From Jatrophihabitans cynanchi (GTDB taxonomy: Bacteria > Actinomycetota > Actinomycetes > Mycobacteriales > Jatrophihabitantaceae), in the NCBI RefSeq assembly GCF_027247405.1, contig NZ_CP097463.1, positions 3,906,001 to 3,970,000 on the forward strand: a stretch of 64,000 nucleotides of DNA, read 5' to 3'. Shown here piece after piece: positions 18,826 to 26,760 of the stretch (its first letter is position 1; every line of letters starts with the position of its first letter). Both the position numbers and the translations under genes were made by a program. The notes beneath the pieces were generated by a model. The model was not told the DNA's origin, did not search any database, and saw only the letters and a list, made by a program, of their open reading frames with translations.

Positions 18826-19815
18826 CTAATCGGCGGAGCGACTGACGAGCAGCCTGCGAAACGCGGCCAATCGCTCGGCCGTGGCCTGCCCGGCAGCGAC
18901 CCAGCCATCGAGTCTGCAGCCGGCGTCGGCGCTCAGGTGCTCGCACCCCGGCGGGCAGGAGTTCGCACCGTCCTCCAGGTCGGGAAAGGCCCAGAGCAGG
19001 TCGTCCGCCGTGACGTGCGCGAGCCCGAACGAGCGCACGCCCGGGGTGTCGATCGCCCAGCCGCCGTCCGGAAGGCGCAGTGCGATGGCCGACGATGACG
19101 TGTGCCGGCCCTTGCCGATCGCGCTCACGATGCCCGTCGCCCGGGCGGCCTCCGGGATCAGCGCGTTGATCAACGTCGACTTGCCGACGCCGGAATGGCC
19201 GACGAGCACGGACATCTGATCACGCAACCGCGCATGCAGCTCGTCGAGGGGGCCACCGCGACGGATGACGATCGCCGGGACGGACAGCGTCTCGTAGCGA
19301 GCCAGCGTGTCGTCGGGCGGCGCCAGGTCGGCCTTGGTCAGGCAGAGCACCGGTTCCATCCCGGCGGTGAGCGCGGCGACGATGCATCGGTCGATCAGCC
19401 CGTAGCTGGGCTCGGGGTCGGCGAGCGCGGCGACGATCACCAGCTGGTCGGCGTTCGCGACGATCACGCGCTCGAACGGGTCGTTGTCGTCGGCCGTGCG
19501 CCGCAGCACGGTGCTGCGTTCGGCGAGCCGCACGATGCGGGCCAGGGTGTCGGTGGCGCCGGTCAGGTCGCCCACCACGCTCACCCGATCGCCCACGGCG
19601 ATCCCCTTGCGGCCGAGTTCGCGGGCCCGCATCGCGGTCACCTCGATGTCGTCCACGAGCACGGTGTACCGGCCGCGGTCGACGGTCACCACCATGCCGT
19701 CTGCGGCGTTCTCGTGCGCGGGACGCTGCTTCGAACGCGGGCGCGTCCCGCGCGGGTTGGCCCGCACGCGCACGTCGTCCTCGTCGAACCGGCTGACGTC
19801 GCGGTTACGGGCCAT
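18826..19815 (-). CDS. rsgA: ribosome small subunit-dependent GTPase RsgA
   Basis: Circularly permuted GTPase that helps mature the 30S subunit. The 329-residue protein has an N-terminal OB domain (VVTVDRGRYTVLVDD), the G4 motif LTKADL ahead of G1 GHSGVGKST and G3 DTPGVRSFG, then a C-terminal zinc knuckle CPPGCEHLSADAGC. The ATG at 19815 is used because the longer frame runs through aroA. Only 5 nt separate it from the aroA stop, so aroA and rsgA are one transcription unit. Confidence 0.95.
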   Translation of the reverse strand: MARNRDVSRFDEDDVRVRANPRGTRPRSKQRPAHENAADGMVVTVDRGRYTVLVDDIEVTAMRARELGRKGIAVGDRVSVVGDLTGATDTLARIVRLAERSTVLRRTADDNDPFERVIVANADQLVIVAALADPEPSYGLIDRCIVAALTAGMEPVLCLTKADLAPPDDTLARYETLSVPAIVIRRGGPLDELHARLRDQMSVLVGHSGVGKSTLINALIPEAARATGIVSAIGKGRHTSSSAIALRLPDGGWAIDTPGVRSFGLAHVTADDLLWAFPDLEDGANSCPPGCEHLSADAGCRLDGWVAAGQATAERLAAFRRLLVSRSAD

Positions 19816-19820
19816 GAAGC

Positions 19821-21083
19821 TCAGGCGTCCAGCATCCGCAGCCACCGGCCGGCGAAGTCGGGAAGCGTCTTGCCGGTGCACGCGATGTCGTCGACGAGGA
19901 CGCCGTCGACGGCCAGCCCGAGCAGCGCACCGGCGGTCGCCATCCGGTGGTCGGCGTAGGACTGCCAACGGCCGCCGTGCAGCGCGGCGGGCCGGATCGT
20001 CAGCCCGTCGTCGGTCTGGGTGACGTCGCCGCCGAGCCGAGTGAGTTCGGTGGCCAGCGCGGCGAGCCGGTCGGTCTCGTGTCCACGCAGGTGCGCGATG
20101 CCGGACAGGCGCGACTCGCCGTCGGACAGCGCGCACAGCGCGGCGAGCACCGGGGTGAGCTCGCCGACGTCGTGCAGGTCGGCGACCAGCGGTCCGATCC
20201 GGCCGGTGCCGCGGACGGTGAGGGCCTCGGACGTGAGCCAGACCTCGGCACCCATCAGCGCGACCAGCCCGCGCAACGCGTCGCCCGCCTGGGTCGTCGC
20301 GGCCGGCCAGCGCGGAATGCGCACCTCGCCGGCGGTGACCAGCGCCGCGGCGAGGAACGGTGCGGCGTTCGACAGGTCGGGTTCGACCACGCTGTCGACT
20401 GCGCAGATCGTGCCGGGCGCGACCAGCCAGCGGTTGTGCACCGCGTCATCGACCTCGACGCCGGCCCGGCGCAGCACCGCGACGGTCATCTCGATGTGCG
20501 GCTGCGACGGCACCGGCTTGCCGACGTGGCGCAGCTCGACGCCCTTGTCGAACCGCGCGCCCGCAAGCAACAGTGCCGAGACGAACTGCGACGACGCGGA
20601 CGCGTCCAGTTCGACGACCCCGCCGGGCACCGATCCGGTGCCGCGCACCGTGAACGGCAGGCGGCCGGTGCCGCCGTCGTCGACCACGACGCCGGCCAGC
20701 CGCAGCGCATCGAGCAGCGCGTGCATCGGCCGGCTGCGCGCGTACTCGTCCCCGTCGAAGACGGTGTCACCGTGCGCCAACGCGGCGACCGGCGGGACGA
20801 AGCGCATCACCGTGCCGGCGAGGCCGGTGTCGACCGTCGCGCCGTGAAGGCGCTGCGGCGCGACGACCCAGTCGGCGCCGGAGTCTTCGACCGAGACGCC
20901 GAGCGCCCGCAGCGCACCGGCCATCAGGTCGGTGTCGCGGGCGCGCAGCGGTGCGGTGATGCGGCTGGGGGCGTCGGCCAGCGCCGCGAGCACGAGCAAC
21001 CGGTTGGTCAGGGACTTCGAACCGGGAACCTCGACGGTGGCATGCACCGCTCGGTCCGCTCGCGGCGCCGGCCAATCAGTCAC
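19821..21083 (-). CDS. aroA: 3-phosphoshikimate 1-carboxyvinyltransferase (EPSP synthase)
   Basis: Shikimate pathway enzyme joining shikimate-3-phosphate and phosphoenolpyruvate. The 420-residue protein has [17 protein letters not shown] (active Lys), [43 protein letters not shown] and the C-terminal [16 protein letters not shown]. The GTG start at 21083 overlaps the hsp20 stop by 4 bases (GTGA), so aroA appears translationally coupled to a small heat-shock gene and downstream of its HAIR-controlled promoter. Confidence 0.96.
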   Translation of the reverse strand: MTDWPAPRADRAVHATVEVPGSKSLTNRLLVLAALADAPSRITAPLRARDTDLMAGALRALGVSVEDSGADWVVAPQRLHGATVDTGLAGTVMRFVPPVAALAHGDTVFDGDEYARSRPMHALLDALRLAGVVVDDGGTGRLPFTVRGTGSVPGGVVELDASASSQFVSALLLAGARFDKGVELRHVGKPVPSQPHIEMTVAVLRRAGVEVDDAVHNRWLVAPGTICAVDSVVEPDLSNAAPFLAAALVTAGEVRIPRWPAATTQAGDALRGLVALMGAEVWLTSEALTVRGTGRIGPLVADLHDVGELTPVLAALCALSDGESRLSGIAHLRGHETDRLAALATELTRLGGDVTQTDDGLTIRPAALHGGRWQSYADHRMATAGALLGLAVDGVLVDDIACTGKTLPDFAGRWLRMLDA

Positions 21084-21562
21084 TCAGCAGATTCTGCCAG
21101 CTCCGGCTCGGTAGCCCCGCCGTTCGCGATCTGGATGCGCTCGGCCGTCGCGCCGCTGTAGGCGCCGCGGATCCGGACGCTCAGCACGCCGGCGTCGTAG
21201 CTGGCGCTGATCGCGTCGGCGGTGACGTGGGCGGGCAGCGCGAAGCTGCGCCGGAACGAGCCGTATCGCAGCTCTCGCAAGGTGGTGCCCGACTGCGTTT
21301 CGGTCTTCTCCTGGCGGCGCTCACCGTGCACGACCAGCCGGCCGCGGTCCAGCTCGACGCTGACGTCGTTGGTGACGTCCAGGCCGGGGAGCTCGAGCTT
21401 GACGACGGCGTCGTCGCCGTCGCGGGTCAGTTCGCTGGCCGGCACGAACGCGCGCGGGCGTTCGAGCGGGGCGAGCGAGGTGCGGACCAGGGCGTCGAAC
21501 TCGGCGAACGGGTTGCGCTCGGTCCAAGGGTTGCGTTGCGTCCACAGGGACAAGGTGCTCAT
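21080..21562 (-). CDS. Hsp20/alpha-crystallin small heat-shock protein
   Basis: 160-residue ATP-independent chaperone. The alpha-crystallin domain spans about 45-145 with [44 protein letters not shown], and the C-terminal [13 protein letters not shown]. An N-terminal arm carries the [14 protein letters not shown] type sequence common to Hsp20. GGAGGA lies 5 nt before the ATG. A HAIR inverted repeat (21618-21638) upstream predicts repression by HspR. It is the first gene of the hsp20-aroA-rsgA(-MOSC) unit. Confidence 0.94.
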   Translation of the reverse strand: MSTLSLWTQRNPWTERNPFAEFDALVRTSLAPLERPRAFVPASELTRDGDDAVVKLELPGLDVTNDVSVELDRGRLVVHGERRQEKTETQSGTTLRELRYGSFRRSFALPAHVTADAISASYDAGVLSVRIRGAYSGATAERIQIANGGATEPELAESAE

Positions 21563-21617
21563 CTGTTCCTCCAGCGGTCACGGTGACCGGCCGTCTCGAC
21601 CGGTTCACTCCATGGAA

Positions 21618-21638
21618 CTTGAGTCGCCTTCGCTCAAT
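21618..21638 (-). promoter_or_regulatory. HAIR element (HspR operator) upstream of hsp20
   Basis: CTTGAGT-N7-GCTCAAT matches the HspR consensus CTTGAGT-N7-ACTCAAG in 12 of 14 positions, with the exact 7-nt spacer. It lies 56-76 bp upstream of the hsp20 ATG on the minus strand and overlaps a possible -35 TTGAGC read on that strand. HspR would repress the operon until heat stress. Confidence 0.72.
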
Positions 21639-21710
21639 TCCGCTGCGTCGTTCGCCGTCGGCGAACCGGGTCCTGCTCCGCGCGTCCTGACCTGCGGCAG
21701 ACTGATCGGC

Positions 21711-22454
21711 ATGTGCGGCAGGTACGTCTCGGTGCGCTCGGACGGCGACATCGTGGCCGAGTTCGACGCGGTCGACGCCACCGACGCCGAGGACGTCGAG
21801 CCGGACTGGAACGTGGCGCCGACCAAGCCGGTGCGGGCGATCGTCAACCGGCCGCTGCGCGACGCCGACGGGAACCCGGCGAAGGCACCCACCCGCCAGT
21901 TGCGCGTGCTGTCCTGGGGGCTGGTGCCGTCCTGGGCGAAGGACCGCACGATCGGTGGCCGGATGTTCAACGCCCGGGTCGAGAGCGTGGCCGACAAGCC
22001 CGCGTTCCGCACCGCATACGCGAAACGGCGCTGCCTGGTGCCGGCCGACGGCTGGTACGAGTGGCAGACCGTGGACGGCCCGGACGAGCCGATCAAGCAG
22101 CCGCTGTTCATGACGCCCGAGGACGGGCACCTGATCGCCTTCGCCGGGCTCTACGAGTTCTGGCGCGGCGCCGGCCCGACGCTGACCACCTGCACGATCA
22201 TCACCACGCCGTCGGCCGGCGCGCTCGCCGAGGTGCACGACCGCATGCCGCTCGTGCTGCCCCGCAGCGGATGGGCGCGGTGGCTGGACCCCGAGGTTGC
22301 CGACCCGCACGACCTGCTGCAGCCGTGGGACGAGGCGGCCGGTGAGCACCTGGAGCTGCGACCGGTGTCCCGGGCCGTGAACAAGGTCGACAACAACGGG
22401 CCGGCCCTGATCGAGCGTGCCGAGCCCGTGCCCGAAGCGCAGACGCTGTTCTGA
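21711..22454 (+). CDS. SRAP (SOS response-associated peptidase) family protein
   Basis: The 247-residue homologue of YedK/HMCES crosslinks to abasic sites in single-stranded DNA. The catalytic Cys is residue 2 (MCGRYVS), exposed once Met is removed. Other family residues are WNVAPTK, MFNARVES, CLVPADGWYEW and EVHDRMPLVLP (His-Arg-Met-Pro). The ATG at 21711 is fixed by the need for Cys2. CAGACT 7 nt upstream may be a leaderless -10. The gene is directly followed by a hydrolase, 1 nt after its stop. Confidence 0.94.
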   Translation: MCGRYVSVRSDGDIVAEFDAVDATDAEDVEPDWNVAPTKPVRAIVNRPLRDADGNPAKAPTRQLRVLSWGLVPSWAKDRTIGGRMFNARVESVADKPAFRTAYAKRRCLVPADGWYEWQTVDGPDEPIKQPLFMTPEDGHLIAFAGLYEFWRGAGPTLTTCTIITTPSAGALAEVHDRMPLVLPRSGWARWLDPEVADPHDLLQPWDEAAGEHLELRPVSRAVNKVDNNGPALIERAEPVPEAQTLF

Positions 22455-22455
22455 G

Positions 22456-23151
22456 ATGCGCATCGACCTCGCAACGGCGGCCGGGACCGCCTGGGCCGAC
22501 CTGGAGCGCCCACGCGGCGCGAGCGCGCTGCTCGTCCTGACCCATGGCGCCGGTGGGGGAGTGCAGACCGCCGACCTGCTCGCGATCCGCGACGTGTGCA
22601 CCGCCGAGGGCATCGCCGTCGCGCTGCTCACCCAGCCGTACCGGGTCGCCGGGCGGCGTACCCCGCCGAAACCCGGGCCGCAGGACGCGGCATGGCTGGA
22701 GGCGATCACCGCGCTGGGCCGCCGGCGCGGGCTGGCCGCCCTGCCGCTCGTCCTGGGCGGCCGCTCGAACGGCGCCCGGGTGGCCTGCCGGACCGCGAGA
22801 GCGAGCGGCGCGGTCGCGGTGGTCGCACTCGCCTTCCCGCTCCACCCGCCTGGCAAGCCCGAGAACTCGCGCCTGGGCGAGCTCGAGGCCACCGGTGTCC
22901 CCACCCGCGTCGTCCAGGGCGACCGCGACCCGTTCGGAATGCCTCCGCCCGGTGCCGGCCGTGACGTCGTGGTCATCGCCGGTGCCGACCACTCGCTCAA
23001 GCGCGACACCGTCACCACGGCGGCCGCGGTACTCGACTTCGTCCGCGCGACATTGCCTGACCGCGGCCGGCAAACCCGGGTAGCCGGGCGGGCGGACCGT
23101 CAGCCGGGCCCGGTCAGCGCGCCGCGATCGGAGCCAGCCGCCCCCCGGTGA
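22456..23151 (+). CDS. alpha/beta-hydrolase (KANL3/Tex30-like)
   Basis: 231-residue alpha/beta-hydrolase. LLVLTHGAGGG near the start matches the HGxGG oxyanion region, the nucleophile elbow is GGRSNGAR (GxSxG) and the His lies in GADHSLKR. The short cap-less form fits the KANL3/Tex30 group of bacterial hydrolases, whose substrates are unknown. It begins 1 nt after the SRAP stop, so it is co-transcribed. Its last ~38 bp overlap the 3' end of ybaK on the other strand. Confidence 0.85.
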   Translation: MRIDLATAAGTAWADLERPRGASALLVLTHGAGGGVQTADLLAIRDVCTAEGIAVALLTQPYRVAGRRTPPKPGPQDAAWLEAITALGRRRGLAALPLVLGGRSNGARVACRTARASGAVAVVALAFPLHPPGKPENSRLGELEATGVPTRVVQGDRDPFGMPPPGAGRDVVVIAGADHSLKRDTVTTAAAVLDFVRATLPDRGRQTRVAGRADRQPGPVSAPRSEPAAPR

Positions 23152-23590
23152 GCCGGACCAGGTCCGCGGGCGCCAGTTCGACCTGCAGCCCGCGCCTGCC
23201 TGCGGACACGAACACGGTCGGGTACTGCGCTGCCGAGGAGTCGATGACGACGGCGATCGGCGATTTCTGCCCGAGCGGGGAGATCCCGCCGACCACGTAG
23301 CCGGTTGCGCGTGCGGCCGCCGCCGGATCGGCGAGCTCGCAGCGTTTGCCACCGGCGACTGCGGCCAGCGCCTTCACGTCCAGCCGTCCGGCCACCGGCA
23401 CCACGCCGCACACGAGCGTTCCGTCGACGCTGGCGATCAACGTCTTGAACAGGCGTTCGGCGGGCACCCCGAGCGCGGCGGCCGCCTCCTCGCCGTACGC
23501 CTCGGCGCGCGGGTCGTGCCGGTACGGGTGCAGGGTGAAGGCGACCTTTGCCTTGCTCAGCAGGGCCGTCGCCGGGGTGCCGGACGCCAC
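23114..23590 (-). CDS. ybaK: Cys-tRNA(Pro)/Cys-tRNA(Cys) deacylase YbaK/EbsC
   Basis: 158-residue trans-editing enzyme that clears mischarged Cys-tRNA(Pro). The YbaK fold shows [40 protein letters not shown] (catalytic Lys region) and [12 protein letters not shown]. The GTG at 23590 gives the family's usual length. A frame extension to 23686 adds 32 unlike residues and would run through the SigR-type promoter. It diverges from sigR. Confidence 0.9.
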   Translation of the reverse strand: MASGTPATALLSKAKVAFTLHPYRHDPRAEAYGEEAAAALGVPAERLFKTLIASVDGTLVCGVVPVAGRLDVKALAAVAGGKRCELADPAAAARATGYVVGGISPLGQKSPIAVVIDSSAAQYPTVFVSAGRRGLQVELAPADLVRLTGGRLAPIAAR

Positions 23591-23606
23591 CGGCGCGAGG
23601 ATACCC

Positions 23607-23632
23607 GGAATGCGTCCGGCGTCCGGCGGGTT
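23607..23632 (+). promoter_or_regulatory. SigR-type (-35 GGAAT / -10 GTT) promoter upstream of sigR
   Basis: GGAAT at 23607-23611 and GTT at 23630-23632 are separated by 18 nt, the consensus recognised by SigR/SigH. Transcription would start near 23638 and run into sigR, giving positive autoregulation as in Streptomyces and mycobacteria. Confidence 0.72.
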
Positions 23633-23825
23633 TGTAACCACGAGCCGCGCGTATCGGCGGCCGTCGACGAGGAGCTCGCCAGGCATGATGTGTCAGCTGC
23701 AGGAACGTCCGGATGCCCGATCGCCCCGTGAGGCCACCGCGGCGTCCGGGGTCAAGCGCGCGATCGTGCCGCTGTGGCCAGGCGCGCTACGCTCCGAGGA
23801 CGAGGTCGGCGAGCGAGGGAGTGCA

Positions 23826-24416
23826 GTGGCTGAGGAGACGGTCGAGCAGCGGCGCGCCCGGTTCGAACGCGACGCCTTGCCGTTCGTGGACCAGCTCTAC
23901 GCGGCCGCGATGCGGATGACGAGGAACCCGGCCGACGCCGAGGACCTCGTCCAAGAGACGTTCGTCAAGGCATTCGCCGCGTTCCACCAGTTCACCGAGG
24001 GCACCAACCTCAAGGCGTGGCTGTACCGGATCCTGACCAACACCTTCATCAACATCTACCGCAAGAAGCAGCGTCAGCCGCTGGAGTCCAACAGCGAGAA
24101 CGTCGAGGACTGGCAGCTCGCCCGGGCCGAGTCGCACATGTCGACCGGGTTGCGCTCGGCCGAGATGGAGGCCTTGGACGGGCTGCCCGACTCGGACGTC
24201 AAGGAGGCGCTGCAGGCGCTGCCCGAGGACTTCCGGCTCGCGGTCTACCTCGCCGACGTCGAGGGGTTCGCGTACAAGGAGATCGCCGAGATCATGGGCA
24301 CGCCCATCGGCACGGTCATGTCCCGGCTGCACCGCGGCCGCAAGCAACTGCACAGCCTGCTCGCCGACTATGCGCGCGAGCGAGGGCTCATCAGCGCGAG
24401 CGTCGGAGGCGAATGA
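23826..24416 (+). CDS. sigR: ECF sigma factor SigR (SigH-type), thiol/oxidative stress
   Basis: 196 residues from the GTG at 23826. Sigma region 2 has [34 protein letters not shown] and [23 protein letters not shown], and region 4 has [25 protein letters not shown]. The sequence is strongly like mycobacterial SigH and streptomycete SigR, which induce thioredoxin, mycothiol and proteolysis genes on disulfide stress. GAGGGAG precedes the GTG. An in-frame ATG at 23685 with GAGGAG upstream would add 47 residues, reminiscent of the longer SigR' isoform made from the SigR-dependent promoter in Streptomyces. rsrA follows after 1 nt. Confidence 0.94.
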   Translation: MAEETVEQRRARFERDALPFVDQLYAAAMRMTRNPADAEDLVQETFVKAFAAFHQFTEGTNLKAWLYRILTNTFINIYRKKQRQPLESNSENVEDWQLARAESHMSTGLRSAEMEALDGLPDSDVKEALQALPEDFRLAVYLADVEGFAYKEIAEIMGTPIGTVMSRLHRGRKQLHSLLADYARERGLISASVGGE

Positions 24417-24417
24417 G

Positions 24418-24708
24418 ATGTCCGGCTTCGGCTTCGGTCCCGGCAACATCGACTGTGACGACGTCCTCAAGGACCTCTACCTGTACTTGGACGACGAGTC
24501 CGACGACACGCTGCGCAACCGGATCCGTCAGCACCTGGAGGGCTGCGCGCCCTGCCTGAAGCAGTACGGCCTGGAGCAGGACGTCCGCGCGCTGGTGACC
24601 AGGTGCTGCGGCGGTGACCACGCGCCGGCCAGCCTGCACGAGCGGATCCGGGTCCGCATCACCGAGATGACCATCGAGTTCGGTGGCCGGGAGTTCCGCG
24701 CCGACTGA
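24418..24708 (+). CDS. rsrA: zinc-binding anti-sigma factor RsrA (RshA-type)
   Basis: 96-residue ZAS-family redox switch that holds SigR inactive when reduced. The signature H-x3-C-x2-C is at about residues 39-46 (HLEGCAPC), with an additional N-terminal Cys at 13 (IDCDDVL) and a Cys pair near 63 that can form the regulatory disulfide. Oxidation expels zinc and frees SigR. The ATG at 24418 follows the sigR stop by 1 nt, which couples the two proteins. Confidence 0.93.
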   Translation: MSGFGFGPGNIDCDDVLKDLYLYLDDESDDTLRNRIRQHLEGCAPCLKQYGLEQDVRALVTRCCGGDHAPASLHERIRVRITEMTIEFGGREFRAD

Positions 24709-24716
24709 AACGCGGC

Positions 24717-26393
24717 TCAGGCCGGCTCGGGGTGCCCTTCGGCGGCTGCGAGCGTGACGGCGGCCTCCTCGGCAACCGCCGGCGAAGCAGCGTCGGAGTG
24801 GTAGTCCTGCTTCGCGGTCGCGTCGGTCCCGGCCGGCACGCGCAGCATGCGGAACAGCGCGGTCAGCACGATCGACACCACCAGGTTGATCACGATCGCC
24901 GAGACCGCGATGTAGACCTTGGTGTCGGTGAACGGGAACGGAGCCAGCGACGACGCGAAGTGCTCGACCTTCGGCGTGCTCTGCCGGTAGGCCGCGATCG
25001 TGCCGTAGACCATCGCGGCGGCCCAGCCGAGCAGCAGCGCCCAGCGGTGGAACCAGCGGGTGTAGAGGCCCGCGACGATGCCCAGGAACGTCTGCATGAT
25101 CCAGACGCCGCCGAGCAGTTGGAAGTTCAGCGCGTTCTGCTTGTCGAGGAACAGCACGAACGCGAGCGCGCCGAACTTCACCACGAGCGAGGCGAGCTTG
25201 GACACCCGCGCCTCCTCGCGCGGGGTCGCGTGCGGACGGATGAAGTCGCGGTAGATGTTGCGGGTGAACAGGTTGGCCGCGGCGATGGACATGATCGCCG
25301 CCGGAACCAGCGCTCCGATGCCGATGGCGGACAGCGCGACCCCGGCGAACCAGTCCGGGAACACCTGCGCGAAGAAGTGCGGCGCGGCCAGCTGTGCGTT
25401 CGGCTTGCCGTCCTGACCGATGATCGAAGTGTGCTTGTAGATCGCGGCGAAGCCCAACAGCGCAAGGAAGCCGAGCATCAGCGAGTAGAGCGGGAGCAGC
25501 GCCGCGTTGCGCCGGATCACGCGGCGGTTCTTCGCGGCCAGCACGCCGGTCACCGAGTGCGGGTACATGAACAGGGCCATCGCCGAGCCGAACGCGAGCG
25601 TGGTGTACGCCCAGTAGGTCTGGCCGTTCGGGATGAACACGCCCGGCGGCTTGCCGGTCTTCGGGTCCGCGGTCGTGAACTTCTTCTGCGCGGTGTCGAA
25701 CATGTTGCCGAAGCCGATCTTCCAGGCGACGTAGACGATCGCCACGATGATCACCACGTAGATCAGGGTGTCCTTGACGAACGCGATGAGCGCCGGCGCC
25801 CGCAGTCCTGAGGAGTACGTGTACGCGGCCAGCACCGCGAACGCGATGATCAGCGGCAGATCCTTCTCCAGCGTGCTGCCCGACCCGCCGAGCCCCATCG
25901 TGTCCAGCACCGCCTGGATGCCGACCAACTGCAAGGCGATGTACGGCATCGTGGCGAGGATGCCGGTGACCGCCACGGCCAGCGAGAGCAGCCGGCTGTC
26001 GTAGCGGCCGCGGACGAAGTCGGCAGGGGTGACGAACCCGTTGCGGTGCGAGACGGACCACAGCCGCGGCATGAAGATGAAGATCATCGGATAGACGACG
26101 ATCGTGTACGGCACCGCGAAGAAGCCGCTCACCGAACCGAGCGCGTACATCGCGGCGGGCACGGCCACGAACGTGTAGGCCGTGTAGAGGTCCCCGCCGA
26201 GCAGGAACCACGTGATGACCGTGCCGAAGCGGCGCCCGCCCAGGCCCCACTCGTCCAGGCTGTGCATCGAGTCCGGACGCTTCCAGCGCGCGGCCACGAA
26301 GCCGCCGGCCGTGACCACGACGAAGAAGAACAGCACCACGGCGACCTGCACGCCGTTGACACCCGTCCCGGTGCCCGCGAGCAGGGCGCTCAT
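24717..26393 (-). CDS. sodium/monocarboxylate symporter (SSS family, MctP-like)
   Basis: 558-residue transporter with about 13 predicted helices, of the solute:sodium symporter family. Landmarks are GGRRFGTVITWFLLGGDLYTAYTFV, PADFVRGRYDSRLL and the C-terminal helices. The combination with a preceding DUF3311 gene is typical of MctP/MctC permeases for acetate, propionate, pyruvate and lactate. The ATG at 26393 overlaps the DUF3311 stop by 4 bases. Substrate assignment is by family only. It is convergent with rsrA, with an 8-nt gap. Confidence 0.88.
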   Translation of the reverse strand: MSALLAGTGTGVNGVQVAVVLFFFVVVTAGGFVAARWKRPDSMHSLDEWGLGGRRFGTVITWFLLGGDLYTAYTFVAVPAAMYALGSVSGFFAVPYTIVVYPMIFIFMPRLWSVSHRNGFVTPADFVRGRYDSRLLSLAVAVTGILATMPYIALQLVGIQAVLDTMGLGGSGSTLEKDLPLIIAFAVLAAYTYSSGLRAPALIAFVKDTLIYVVIIVAIVYVAWKIGFGNMFDTAQKKFTTADPKTGKPPGVFIPNGQTYWAYTTLAFGSAMALFMYPHSVTGVLAAKNRRVIRRNAALLPLYSLMLGFLALLGFAAIYKHTSIIGQDGKPNAQLAAPHFFAQVFPDWFAGVALSAIGIGALVPAAIMSIAAANLFTRNIYRDFIRPHATPREEARVSKLASLVVKFGALAFVLFLDKQNALNFQLLGGVWIMQTFLGIVAGLYTRWFHRWALLLGWAAAMVYGTIAAYRQSTPKVEHFASSLAPFPFTDTKVYIAVSAIVINLVVSIVLTALFRMLRVPAGTDATAKQDYHSDAASPAVAEEAAVTLAAAEGHPEPA

Positions 26394-26620
26394 CGGCGGC
26401 CGCCACGTTCGATCAGCAGGTAGGCACCGAACGTGCACGCGCCGGCGATGAGCACCCAGAGCAGCTGGTACCAGAAGAAGAACGGGAAGCCCCACAGGCG
26501 CGGCTTCTCCTTGGCGTACGTCCAGACGAGCAGCGGCACGACGATCCCGGCCGCGAGCAGAACGCCGGCGATCAGCTTGTTGGCCAGCGGGACCTCAGGA
26601 CGCCCCGATTCGTTCGTCAC
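26390..26620 (-). CDS. DUF3311 small membrane protein
   Basis: 76 residues with two transmembrane segments (LIAGVLLAAGIVVPLLVWTY and FFFWYQLLWVLIAGACTFGA). DUF3311 proteins almost always sit directly before an SSS-family permease and are thought to be its accessory subunit. GTG start with GGAGG about 7 nt upstream. Overlaps the MctP-like gene by 4 bases. Confidence 0.88.
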   Translation of the reverse strand: MTNESGRPEVPLANKLIAGVLLAAGIVVPLLVWTYAKEKPRLWGFPFFFWYQLLWVLIAGACTFGAYLLIERGGRR

Positions 26621-26760
26621 CCTTTGCCTCCAGTTCGCAGCATTGCCGACGACTACGGCGGGTAAAGCGGGATATGTCTAGTGCGTGAACTTAGACCCGA
26701 CCCGGATCCGTGCCAAGCACCTGCCGTTCGCGCGTCTGCGCGGCATGGCAGGGTAGACGT

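Noticed and set aside
24717-26495. Longer start (26495) for the MctP-like permease
   Set aside because: The extra residues overlap the DUF3311 gene in another frame and are Arg-rich and unlike permeases; ATG 26393 gives the standard ATGA coupling.
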